Shown one piece after another: positions 33,735-42,100 of a DNA stretch of 64,000 bases. The notes below the pieces were generated by a model, which saw only the letters and a program-made list of their open reading frames with translations, was not told the DNA's origin and searched no databases. Made by a program: the position numbers and the translations under genes. The stretch is from JACVRX01 sp046726315 (GTDB lineage: Bacteria > Actinomycetota > Actinomycetes > Jiangellales > Jiangellaceae): the NCBI GenBank assembly GCA_046726315.1, contig JBKPAG010000016.1, positions 10,107 through 74,106 on the forward strand, written 5' to 3'. Position 1 is the stretch's first letter. Each line of letters begins with the position of its first letter.

Positions 33735-34712
33735 GTGTCTTCTGACCGGCTCGATCGGATCACACCGTCGGACGTCGGCCGACGCGTTGTCGTCCGATAC
33801 CGCCTGCCAGGTGAGGGTCGGGCCACCGATGTCCTCGGCCGGCTCGACCGATGGGACGACGGCATCCTCTCCGTTCGTCGTTCCGACGGCTCGACGGTCG
33901 GGGTGCCGGCCGTCGATGTGATAGCGGCGAAACCCGTGCCACCACGTCCAGTCGTGCGGCGCGAGGTACGCGCGTTGGAGACCGCCGCATCGCGCGGCTG
34001 GCAGGCCGTGGAAACATCCTGGATTGGCGGATGGCTGTTGCGCGCCGCCGGTGGCTTCACCGGGAGGGCAAACTCGTGCCTTCCGCTCGCGTCGCCGCGG
34101 GTGCCCTTGGCCGAGGCGGTCGCCCACATCGAACGGTGGTACGACGCCCGCGGGCTGGTTCCTGCCTTTCAGATTCCTGCGCCACTCAGCCTGGGCCTTG
34201 ACGACTACCTGGACGGTGTGGGCTGGCCTGGTTCGACCAAGGATGTGCTGGTGTTGGTTGCGGCCGTGGACGTGGTCGCCGCGTTGTTGCGTGCCGACTT
34301 GCCGCCGGTGGTCGTCGCATCGCAGCCCGACGCCGCATGGCTTGCGGCGTATCACTATGGAGGCAGCAGCCTGCCCCCGGACGCGCTGCGGGTTCTCGTG
34401 AACGCGGAGCCGGTCAGCTTCGGATCAGTGGACCAGGCTGGCCGCCGGGCGGCGATCGCGCGAGGCGCGGTCAGCGAGGGTCCGGACGGCCGGCGCTGGC
34501 TGGGCCTGACGGCCGTCGAGGTGGCACCGGACGCCCGACGCCGCGGGCTGGGCCGCCAGGTAATGGCGGGCGTTGCGCAGTGGGCTGGGCAACACGACGC
34601 GACCGATGTATACGTCCAGGTGGTCGAGCACAACACTGCCGCCGTCGGAATGTATTTGCGGCTCGGCTTCACCGAACACCACCGCTACCACTATCGCCGC
34701 CGCCTGCGCTGA
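33735..34712 (+). CDS. GNAT acetyltransferase with N-terminal SH3-like domain
   Basis: A 325-residue protein. Residues ~5-65 form a small beta domain (ITPSDVGRRVVVRYRLPG to VGVPAVDVIAAKP), the middle has a degenerate acetyltransferase-like region with RGWQAVETSWIGGWLLRAAGGFTGR, and ~235-320 is a GNAT domain with TAVEVAPDARRRGLGRQVM. This architecture is common beside fdxA and mshB in actinomycetes; its substrate is unknown. ACGGAG precedes GTG 33735. Confidence 0.8.
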   Translation: MSSDRLDRITPSDVGRRVVVRYRLPGEGRATDVLGRLDRWDDGILSVRRSDGSTVGVPAVDVIAAKPVPPRPVVRREVRALETAASRGWQAVETSWIGGWLLRAAGGFTGRANSCLPLASPRVPLAEAVAHIERWYDARGLVPAFQIPAPLSLGLDDYLDGVGWPGSTKDVLVLVAAVDVVAALLRADLPPVVVASQPDAAWLAAYHYGGSSLPPDALRVLVNAEPVSFGSVDQAGRRAAIARGAVSEGPDGRRWLGLTAVEVAPDARRRGLGRQVMAGVAQWAGQHDATDVYVQVVEHNTAAVGMYLRLGFTEHHRYHYRRRLR

Positions 34713-34762
34713 TCACGAGTCCCCCGACGGTCGACTGCGAGAGCACCGGGCGGGCCCCGAGA

Positions 34763-36835
34763 TCAGCCCTTCGGCTTCTCGTTGCAGTGAATCTGGGCCG
34801 CAGGCTGGTAATGCACGGGCTCGGCCTCGTCTTTCACGACCTCGCCGTGCAAGGTGACGGTGCGATACACGGTGACGTCGAAGCCCGGCACGCCGTCCTG
34901 GGCGACACAGCCGTCAGCAGTGTCGTAGATCGTCTCGAACTCGCGGATGTTCGACCGGCCTGACGTCGACGTCGACACCTCGTAGTACTCGGTGCTCCAG
35001 ATCCGCACCGTCAGCGATCCCGATTGGACAGGAGAGCTGCGGCTGAAGATGGTCTGGATCAGCACGCCGTACGGGGTGTCGTTCTGGAATGCCATGTCCA
35101 GGCTGGGCCACGCAACGGTGGCCTCACGGCCCATCGGGTACCGCGAGATGTAGAAGCCGTGAGGCTTGTGCTCCACGTCCTTCAGCCCGGCGAAGAAACC
35201 GGCGTTGTACGTCGTCGTCGCAACCTGGGAGACACCGCCGCCAAGGTCCTCCCGCAGCCGCCCGCCATCGATGATGTAGCCGACCGTGAAGCCGTTCGCC
35301 ACCGTACGCTCGCCGACGACGGCGTTCAGGCTGAACGTCTCACCAGGGAGCAGAAGAGTGTCGTCGATCTTCTCCGCAGCCCGCGCAATGTTGACGTTGC
35401 GGTAGGCCGCATGCGGGAAGTGCGTGGTGAACTCGCTGACGACCTCGTTAACCCCGAGCGCGTGCGCCGCCCGCGTGGTCAGCTCGGGCTGGGTCTTGGT
35501 GAGCGTGACGTTCGCGGTGCGGGCGTCGCCAGCCGCCGTTAACGCCGGCAGGATGGCAGCCGCAAGCTCGTCGGGCGTGATGTGCAGCCCGGCCTGTGCC
35601 GGAATGACGACGGGCCTGCCGTTCTGGACCACGATGGTGGCGTCTTTGCCGGCCTGACCGATCTCGGCGAGCAAGTCCTCCGCGGCCACCGCGAGCTCGG
35701 CACCGTCGAGCTTCGGCGTGAGCGTGCCGTCCGGGCCGGCCACCATCGACAGGGCGGCGCCGACCATCGCCGGCTCCAGCATCGCGGTCTGGTCGCCGCC
35801 GACGACGGTCACCGGCGCGGACATCGCCGGTTCGGCGAACTCGGTGACCGCCCTTTCGACATCGGCGTCGGATACGGCGGCCTCGACCTCACTCGCCGGC
35901 AGGCCGACCCGGGGCAGCGGCAGCTCGTACGGGCCCTCGGTGCCGAAGAAGGCCGCCTCGACGGCGTCTGCCGCTGCGGGCACGTCGAGGGCGCGGCCTG
36001 GAACCGCGGCACTGGTCACGACGGCCCCGGCCTTGAAGCCCACCGATCCGTTGACCGGGTCCGTATCCGTCTGCTCGGCGATCGCTGTGATCGCCGACTC
36101 CAGAGCGCCCCGATCGATCGCAGGCACCGGGTCGATCTCGCCGACGCCGAGCAACGCTCGGAGTAGCGACAGCGGGTTCGCGCTTGCGCGCGGCACGGCG
36201 TCGACGGTCGCCTCCACGTCGATGGCGAGCCCAGCCTCGGGCGGCGCGACGCTGAACGTGGCTTGGTCGTCGGCGACCCGAACGGAGATCGGGGCGTCCA
36301 CCAGCGCAGGCAACTCCGCGGCCAGCTTGGCCTCGGCCTCGGCCTTCGACAGACCGCCGACCTCGATACCGAGCACGGTCGCACCGCTGGCCAGGCTTGT
36401 GCCGACGACCAGGTACGCGCCCAGATAGAGCAGCAGCACGCCGCCGAGCACGGCGGCCGCGACGACCGTCGAGCGACGGCGCCAGAACTCGGTGTGGGTC
36501 GCGCCCCCGGCCGGCTGAGCCTCATCTGTGTCTACGGCAGCCGGATCGGCCGGCTGGGCCTCATCCGTGTCTGCACGAGCCGGATCCTCCGACTGGGCCT
36601 CATCCGTGTCTGCGCCAGCCGGATCGACCGGCTGGGCCTCATCCGTGCTGGAAGTAGCCGGATCGACTGGCTGGGCCTCATCCGTGTCTACGCCAGCCGG
36701 ATCGACCGGCTGGGCCTCATCCGTGTCCGCGCTAGCCGGATCGACCGGCGTGTCGGTATCGGAAGATGCCTCGATCGTGGGCGGCGCGGGCTCGTCGGTT
36801 GGTGCGTCGCCTAAGCGGGTGGGCTGCTCGGTCAC
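34763..36835 (-). CDS. VanW family membrane protein with PG-binding-like repeats
   Basis: A ~690-residue protein with a cytoplasmic N-terminus made of 13-residue repeats (34-111), one transmembrane helix (~124-146), and outer domains of the YoaR/PG_binding_4 kind followed by a VanW domain (GERTVANGFTVGYIIDGG, GGGVSQVATTTYNAGFFAGL, HGFYISRYPMGREATV). VanW proteins are linked to the cell wall and glycopeptides; the activity is unknown. GTG 36835 is the likely start, with another GTG two codons earlier. It is followed by convergent GNAT and preceded by mshB. Confidence 0.82.
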   Translation of the reverse strand: MTEQPTRLGDAPTDEPAPPTIEASSDTDTPVDPASADTDEAQPVDPAGVDTDEAQPVDPATSSTDEAQPVDPAGADTDEAQSEDPARADTDEAQPADPAAVDTDEAQPAGGATHTEFWRRRSTVVAAAVLGGVLLLYLGAYLVVGTSLASGATVLGIEVGGLSKAEAEAKLAAELPALVDAPISVRVADDQATFSVAPPEAGLAIDVEATVDAVPRASANPLSLLRALLGVGEIDPVPAIDRGALESAITAIAEQTDTDPVNGSVGFKAGAVVTSAAVPGRALDVPAAADAVEAAFFGTEGPYELPLPRVGLPASEVEAAVSDADVERAVTEFAEPAMSAPVTVVGGDQTAMLEPAMVGAALSMVAGPDGTLTPKLDGAELAVAAEDLLAEIGQAGKDATIVVQNGRPVVIPAQAGLHITPDELAAAILPALTAAGDARTANVTLTKTQPELTTRAAHALGVNEVVSEFTTHFPHAAYRNVNIARAAEKIDDTLLLPGETFSLNAVVGERTVANGFTVGYIIDGGRLREDLGGGVSQVATTTYNAGFFAGLKDVEHKPHGFYISRYPMGREATVAWPSLDMAFQNDTPYGVLIQTIFSRSSPVQSGSLTVRIWSTEYYEVSTSTSGRSNIREFETIYDTADGCVAQDGVPGFDVTVYRTVTLHGEVVKDEAEPVHYQPAAQIHCNEKPKG
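36503..36736 (-). repeat. Six 39-bp tandem repeats encoding 13-residue acidic units
   Basis: Six units of the form DTDEAQPVDPAG-x encode residues 34-111 of the VanW protein, with a degenerate unit before them. Small changes (STDEAQ, AQSEDP, AQPADP) show they are diverged but in frame. Length variation between strains would be expected. Confidence 0.85.
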
Positions 36836-36936
36836 GGACACACTTTCACTCAGGTTGGAGGCGGCGCAGGGAAGGCAGGCCGCGACGGCGGGCTCGCGGC
36901 ATCGTAGCGGATTGCCGGTCCGATCCGATGACGGTC

Positions 36937-37857
36937 TCACTCCGGCGAGATGCCGGCAAAGAGGTCGCTCTCCCACCCGTTAGCGGGATCGACCGGCCCC
37001 GGTGCTCCCTTGACCAAGCGGTAGTGCTCCCAGCCCCACATCTGCTGGCCCAGCCGCGCAGGCATGGCGAAGAACGGGCCGTCGGCGGTGATCTGGGTCG
37101 CATGCGCCCGCATCGCCGCCAATTTGCGCTCGATGAACGCCGTGCCGTCGATCGCGGCCGTGATGGCCTCATCCGGCACGACGAACGCCATGTCATCGGC
37201 GCTCTCCATTCCGAAGAAGTCAGAGCCTTCGGCGACCATTCGGGTGATGGCGTTCTGGACGATGCTGCGCGGTAGAGCGTTCCAGTAGATCTTCGCGATA
37301 TCCCATGCCGCGCCAAGGTCTATCCGGTACGAAGGCACGGCGGCGAGGAAAGCTCCGTAGGTGGCCACGCGGTGCGCCTGGATGTGATCCGGATGCCCGT
37401 AACCGCCGTACTCGTCATACGTCACGAGCACTTGCGGACGGACCTCGCGAATCACCTCGACCAGGAAGTCGGCCGCCTCACGCAGATCGGCGAGCCAGAA
37501 CGCGTCCGGCCGTAACTCTGCCGGCGGTACCGCCCGCCCGTTGCCCGCGTCGGCCATTCCGCTGTCCCGATACCTGCCTTGCCCGCCGAGGAAGCGGTGG
37601 TCAGTGACACCGAGTTCGGCCATCCCGGCAGCCAATTCGCCGATTCGGTGCCGGCCCAGCCCGTCCTCACGATCGGCGGCGAGGTGTTCAAGCTCGGGGA
37701 CGAGGACCTCGCCCTCCTCGCCGAGCGTGCAGGTGACGAGCGTGACGTGCGCGCCCTCGGCCGCGTACCGAGCCATTGTGACGCCGTTACCGATGGCCTC
37801 GTCGTCCGGATGCGCGTGCACGAGGAGCAGGCGCCGGCCGGGCAGGGGTTGCGCCAT
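36937..37857 (-). CDS. mshB: GlcNAc-inositol deacetylase of mycothiol synthesis
   Basis: Zinc enzyme that deacetylates GlcNAc-Ins to GlcN-Ins. The 306-residue protein has the AHPDD motif (His16, Asp19) and GHPDHIQAH (third ligand His158), and the mycothiol-type C-terminus. It is the key marker that the organism makes mycothiol. ATG 37857 is leaderless. Its neighbours dapC-fdxA, GNAT and VanW are the usual actinomycete context. Confidence 0.93.
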   Translation of the reverse strand: MAQPLPGRRLLLVHAHPDDEAIGNGVTMARYAAEGAHVTLVTCTLGEEGEVLVPELEHLAADREDGLGRHRIGELAAGMAELGVTDHRFLGGQGRYRDSGMADAGNGRAVPPAELRPDAFWLADLREAADFLVEVIREVRPQVLVTYDEYGGYGHPDHIQAHRVATYGAFLAAVPSYRIDLGAAWDIAKIYWNALPRSIVQNAITRMVAEGSDFFGMESADDMAFVVPDEAITAAIDGTAFIERKLAAMRAHATQITADGPFFAMPARLGQQMWGWEHYRLVKGAPGPVDPANGWESDLFAGISPE

Positions 37858-37863
37858 GTGCCG

Positions 37864-37869
37864 ACCTTA
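37864..37869 (-). promoter_or_regulatory. -10 box of leaderless mshB promoter
   Basis: TAAGGT, 6 nt, then ATG 37857 on the minus strand. Confidence 0.45.
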
Positions 37870-37943
37870 CGTGTGGGGCTCGCGGAGCGCGGGGACGCCC
37901 GCGGCGCGGCCATCGTGGTCATACCTGAGGTGTGGGGTCGGGG

Positions 37944-38996
37944 TCAGTGGTGGACGACGACGTCCTCGCGGATCGCGGCGTAGTGGCAGGCCGACTCGTG
38001 GTCGACGCCGGGACGCACGACGAGCTCGGGGACCTCCTCGGCGCATTTTTCGGTCGCCTTCCAGCACCGGGTGCGGAACCGACAACCGCTGGGGGGGTTC
38101 GCCGGGCTGGGCGGGTCGCCGGCCAGGATGATCTGCTGCCGTTGGCCGCGGACGGCAGGATCGGGCACCGGTACCGCTGACAGCAGCGCCTGGGTGTACG
38201 GGTGTGCCGGGCGCTCGTAGATCTGCTCGTCGGTGCCGACCTCGACCAGCTTGCCCAGGTACATGACGGCCACCCGGTCGGAGATATGCCGCACAACAGA
38301 CAGATCATGGGCGATGAAGATGTAGGAGAGTCCGAACTCACCCTGCAGCTGTTCCAACAGGTTGACGACCTGGGCCTGCACCGAGACGTCGAGGGCAGAA
38401 ACCGGCTCGTCGCAAATGATGATCTCGGGTCGCAATGCCAGGCCGCGAGCGATCCCGATCCGCTGGCGCTGCCCGCCGGAGAATTGGTGCGGGTACCGGT
38501 TGATGTGCTCGGGGTTCAGGCCCACCACCTCGAGCAGTTCCTGCACACGCCGCTGGCGATCGCCCTTGGGCGCGACCTCTGGGTGGATTTCGTACGGTTC
38601 GCCGATGATGTCGCCGACGGTCATGCGCGGGTTCAGCGACGAATACGGATCTTGGAAGATGATCTGGATGTTGCGGCGGAGGGCCTTGAGCGCCTTGCCT
38701 CGGGAGCCGTACATATCCGTTCCCTTGAACAATGCTTTACCGCTGGTCGGCGTCTCGAGGAGGACCAGCAGCCTTGCCAGGGTCGATTTGCCGCAGCCCG
38801 ACTCGCCGACGATGCCCATCGTTTCGCCCTTGTGCAGCTGGAACGACACACCGTCAACCGCCTTGACGTCACCGACGTGTCTCTTGATCATGATTCCGGT
38901 GGTCAGTGGGAAGTACTTGACCAGCTCGTTGACCTCGAGCACGACCTCGCCGTTCCGGCTAGAGGTCGGATTAGAGGCCGGGTCAGATGGTTCCAT
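37944..38996 (-). CDS. oppF: Oligopeptide/dipeptide ABC ATPase, OppF/DppF type
   Basis: A 350-residue ATPase with Walker A GESGCGKST, signature FSGGQRQRIGIARGLAL, Walker B IICDEPVSALD and a C-terminal oligo_HPY zinc/cofactor region with several Cys (FRTRCWKAT, SACHYA). It starts 14 bp inside the preceding oppD gene. Last gene of the oppABCDF operon. Confidence 0.92.
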   Translation of the reverse strand: MEPSDPASNPTSSRNGEVVLEVNELVKYFPLTTGIMIKRHVGDVKAVDGVSFQLHKGETMGIVGESGCGKSTLARLLVLLETPTSGKALFKGTDMYGSRGKALKALRRNIQIIFQDPYSSLNPRMTVGDIIGEPYEIHPEVAPKGDRQRRVQELLEVVGLNPEHINRYPHQFSGGQRQRIGIARGLALRPEIIICDEPVSALDVSVQAQVVNLLEQLQGEFGLSYIFIAHDLSVVRHISDRVAVMYLGKLVEVGTDEQIYERPAHPYTQALLSAVPVPDPAVRGQRQQIILAGDPPSPANPPSGCRFRTRCWKATEKCAEEVPELVVRPGVDHESACHYAAIREDVVVHH

Positions 38997-40017
38997 CGAG
39001 GACCTCCTGCGCGAAATGACACGCGCTGTAGCGGCCGGGAACCACCTCGAGCAACGGCGGCCGCTCGTCCCGACAGATTTGCTGGGCGTACGGGCACCGC
39101 GGGTTGAACTCGCAGCCGGGCGGGATCCGGGTCAGGCTGGGCGGCAGGCCTCTGATCGCGGACAGGTCCTTGCCCTTCAGGTCCAGCCGAGGGATCGACT
39201 CCAGCAGGCCTTTGGTATACGGGTGCGAAGGCCGAGCGTAGATCTCACCGACCTGCGCCCGCTCCACGATCCGCCCTGCGTACATGACCGAGATCTTGTC
39301 GGCCACGTCGGCGACCACCCCGAGGTCGTGGGTGATCAGGATGAGGCCCATCTTCCGCTCGCGCTGCAGGTCGGCGAGCAGTTCCATGATCTGCGCCTGA
39401 ACGGTCACGTCGAGGGCGGTCGTCGGTTCGTCGGCGATCAACACGTCCGGGTCCAGCGAGATCGCCATCGCGATCATGATGCGCTGCCGCATGCCGCCAG
39501 AGAATTGGTGCGGATAGTCACCGACCCGTTGCCGCGCGGCCGGGATACGGACCCGCTCCATCAGCTCGATGGCGCGCTCCTTGGCCTGCTTCTTGGACAA
39601 TCCTTCGTGGACGCGGAACATTTCCCCAATCTGCCAACCGACGGTGAAAACCGGGTTCAGTGAGGAGAGAGCGTCCTGGAAGATCATCGAGATGTTGCGA
39701 CCGCGATAGGACCGGCGCTCGTCCTCGGGCAGTGCGAGCAGGTCCTCGCCGCGGAAGCGGACCGCCCCACCCGTGACGAACCCGGGTGGGCTGTCCAGGA
39801 TCCCCATGACGGCCTGTGCGGTGACGCTTTTGCCCGACCCGGACTCCCCGAGCACGGCGAGTGTCTCGCCTTCTTCAACCGTGTACGACACTCCGTTGAC
39901 CGCTTTCGCTACGCCGTCGCGGGTGCGGAACTCCACCTGAAGGTCTTCCACCTCCAGCAACGGGGCGGGTCCGGCAGGGGCAGCATCCGGGACCGGTGTT
40001 GTGTCCGTGGTCGCCAC
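38983..40017 (-). CDS. oppD: Oligopeptide/dipeptide ABC ATPase, OppD/DppD type
   Basis: A 344-residue ATPase: Walker A GESGSGKSV, signature FSGGMRQRIMIAMAI, Walker B LIADEPTTALDVT, and an oligo_HPY C-terminal region with Cys residues (CEFNPRCPYAQQICRDE). It pairs with OppF in the importer. It follows oppC after 11 bp. Confidence 0.92.
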   Translation of the reverse strand: MATTDTTPVPDAAPAGPAPLLEVEDLQVEFRTRDGVAKAVNGVSYTVEEGETLAVLGESGSGKSVTAQAVMGILDSPPGFVTGGAVRFRGEDLLALPEDERRSYRGRNISMIFQDALSSLNPVFTVGWQIGEMFRVHEGLSKKQAKERAIELMERVRIPAARQRVGDYPHQFSGGMRQRIMIAMAISLDPDVLIADEPTTALDVTVQAQIMELLADLQRERKMGLILITHDLGVVADVADKISVMYAGRIVERAQVGEIYARPSHPYTKGLLESIPRLDLKGKDLSAIRGLPPSLTRIPPGCEFNPRCPYAQQICRDERPPLLEVVPGRYSACHFAQEVLDGTI

Positions 40018-40028
40018 CTGGACCCCTC

Positions 40029-41030
40029 TCAGCGCAGTCTCGGGTCGAAGGCGTCGCGCACCGCGTCACCCATCATGATGAACGCCAGCACCGTGATGCA
40101 CAGGAACATGCCGGGAAACAGCAGCATGTGCGGCGACTGCCGGACGAAGTTGGACGCGGAGTTGATGGCGACTCCCCAGGAGATGACCGGCGGGACCAGA
40201 CCGATTCCGAGGTACGACAACGTCGCCTCAGTGGCGATGAAGATCCCGAACACGATCGTGCCGTAGACGATGGTGGGGGCCAGCGCGTTCGGCACGACGT
40301 GCTTGCGAAGAATCCGCGGCGCGCCGCCGCCGAGGGCCTTGGCGGCGTTGACGTAGTCGGCTTGTTTCACCTGGATGACCGTCGAGCGCATGATCCGGGC
40401 CAGGCTGGTCCAGGCCAGGATGGCCAGCGCGAGTGAGACCTTCGTAATGGTCCACAACTCGGGAGTCTGCTGCGTCGACGGGAACGACGTGAGCACCAGG
40501 ATCCCGCCGAGAAGCAGCGGGATGCCGAAGAAGATGTCGATGATCCGGGACAGGACGCCGTCGGTCTTCCCCCCGTAGAAGCCGGCGACCATTCCCAACA
40601 ATCCGCCGATGATGACCACCGCGGTTGTGGTCACGAGACCGACCAGGATCGAGGCGCGTGCTCCGTAGATGGTTCGTGCATAGACGTCGCAGCCTTGCAC
40701 GTCGTAACCGAACCAGGCGTCCGCGCTGGGACCCTGCCGGGACAGATTTAGGTCGCAGAAGCTGGGGTCCTTGTTCGTGAACAAACCGGGGAAGATGGCC
40801 ATCACCACAAGGATCACGATGATCACGGCGGAGATGATGAAGACAGGGTTGCGGCGCAGATCGTGCAGCGCGTCGCTGGTCAGCGACCGGGGCTTCTCTT
40901 GCCGCAGTGCCTCCTCTCCCACTATCGACGGCGGCTTCGTCCCAGCCTCGAGCGCCGACTCGGCGGCTGGATGGAATTTCTGGTCCGCCTCGCCCTCGAT
41001 CGGCGTGTACAGCGAATGCGGATCAGTCAT
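40029..41030 (-). CDS. oppC: Oligopeptide/dipeptide ABC permease, OppC/DppC type
   Basis: A 333-residue inner-membrane permease with an N-terminal helix near 60-80 and the BPD_transp_1 domain with EAA loop KALGGGAPRILRKHVVPNALAP. ATG 41030 overlaps oppB by 8 bp. The inserted loop with CDLNLSRQG and GCDVYARTI between the first two helices fits DppC-like proteins. Confidence 0.92.
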   Translation of the reverse strand: MTDPHSLYTPIEGEADQKFHPAAESALEAGTKPPSIVGEEALRQEKPRSLTSDALHDLRRNPVFIISAVIIVILVVMAIFPGLFTNKDPSFCDLNLSRQGPSADAWFGYDVQGCDVYARTIYGARASILVGLVTTTAVVIIGGLLGMVAGFYGGKTDGVLSRIIDIFFGIPLLLGGILVLTSFPSTQQTPELWTITKVSLALAILAWTSLARIMRSTVIQVKQADYVNAAKALGGGAPRILRKHVVPNALAPTIVYGTIVFGIFIATEATLSYLGIGLVPPVISWGVAINSASNFVRQSPHMLLFPGMFLCITVLAFIMMGDAVRDAFDPRLR

Positions 41031-41949
41031 AGCGAATCCTCGGGTCGAGCGCCGCATAGAGCAGATCGACGAGCAAGTTGACGAGCAGGAAGATCAGCAC
41101 CAGCACGGTGACGGCTCCGGTCACCAGGGCGCCTTCGCGCAGGCGGATGCTCTGGAAGATCAGCCCGCCCACGCCCTGGATGTTGAAGATTCCCTCGGTG
41201 ACGACCGCGCCGCCGAGCAACGCACCGAAGTCGGCGCCGATCAGCGTGATCACCGGGATCAGCGAGTTCCGTACCGTATGTACACCGACGACCCGCCGCC
41301 GCGGCATGCCCTTTGCTACGGCCGTCCGCACATAGTCCGAACGCATGTTCTCGACCAGGTTGGTGCGCATCACCCTAGCGACATAGGCAAGGGTTCCGGC
41401 CGCCAGCACCATCGCCGGGAGCAACAACTCGTACGGGGTGGCCTCCCGCGAGACGGTCACGGGAAACCAGCCGAGCTGCACGCCGAAGATCAACTGGCCC
41501 AGGTACCCGATCACGAAGATCGGGATGGAGATGACCAACAAGGTGCTCAATAGCACCAGGTTGTCTATAAAGCCGCCCCGGCGCAGGCCGGCCAAAATGC
41601 CGGCTGCGATCCCGATAACGACTTCGAACAAGATGGCCAAGGCTGCGAGCTTGGCCGTCGTGGGGTAGGTCCGGGCGAGCTCGTCAATGACCTGCCGGCC
41701 GTTGAACGTCTCCCCGAAGTCGCCGGTCACCAGGTTCTGCATGTAAATCCCGTACTGGACATACCAGGGCTCGTCCAGATTGAACTTCTGGGTCATGGCC
41801 TGGATGTAGGCCTCTGGGCAGGGCCGGTCGCCGCAGCGGCCGGCGAACGGGTTGCCCGGCAACGCCCAGACCATCAAGAAGATCAGCAGCGTGGTCCCGA
41901 TGATGACCGGAATCATCTGCAGCAGGCGCCGGATCGTGTAGCGGCCCAT
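41023..41949 (-). CDS. oppB: Oligopeptide/dipeptide ABC permease, OppB/DppB type
   Basis: A 308-residue permease with six transmembrane helices, N-terminus MGRYTIRRLLQMIPVIIGTT and EAA loop TAVAKGMPRRRVVGVHTVRNSL. A GGAGG 7 nt upstream decides ATG 41949 over ATG 41967. It is separated from oppA by a strong hairpin, so the permease and ATPase genes are probably made at lower level than the binding protein. Confidence 0.92.
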   Translation of the reverse strand: MGRYTIRRLLQMIPVIIGTTLLIFLMVWALPGNPFAGRCGDRPCPEAYIQAMTQKFNLDEPWYVQYGIYMQNLVTGDFGETFNGRQVIDELARTYPTTAKLAALAILFEVVIGIAAGILAGLRRGGFIDNLVLLSTLLVISIPIFVIGYLGQLIFGVQLGWFPVTVSREATPYELLLPAMVLAAGTLAYVARVMRTNLVENMRSDYVRTAVAKGMPRRRVVGVHTVRNSLIPVITLIGADFGALLGGAVVTEGIFNIQGVGGLIFQSIRLREGALVTGAVTVLVLIFLLVNLLVDLLYAALDPRIRYD

Positions 41950-42049
41950 GAGCTTCCTCCGTGCCATCCGCGCCGAATTATGGAGTTCGCCCGCGGCGTT
42001 AGCGTAGACCGCGCAGCCCGGTCCGGGCTATGTTTCCGCTGCTACAGGA

Positions 42050-42090
42050 CACTCGGCCTGCCGATCCAGCGAGGATTGGCAGGCCGAGTG
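42050..42090 (-). terminator. Hairpin between oppA and oppB
   Basis: An 18-bp stem (CACTCGGCCTGCCGATCC with its near-perfect complement, one G-U) around AGCGA lies 11 bp after the oppA stop. It probably ends or stabilises most oppA transcripts, with read-through into oppBCDF. Confidence 0.75.
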
Positions 42091-42100
42091 CGTCGTAGCC

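Noticed and set aside
34763..36976. Longer VanW start at 36976
   Set aside because: It would overlap the coding end of mshB and add a Cys-rich stretch with no ribosome site; GTG 36835 gives the normal acidic N-terminus.
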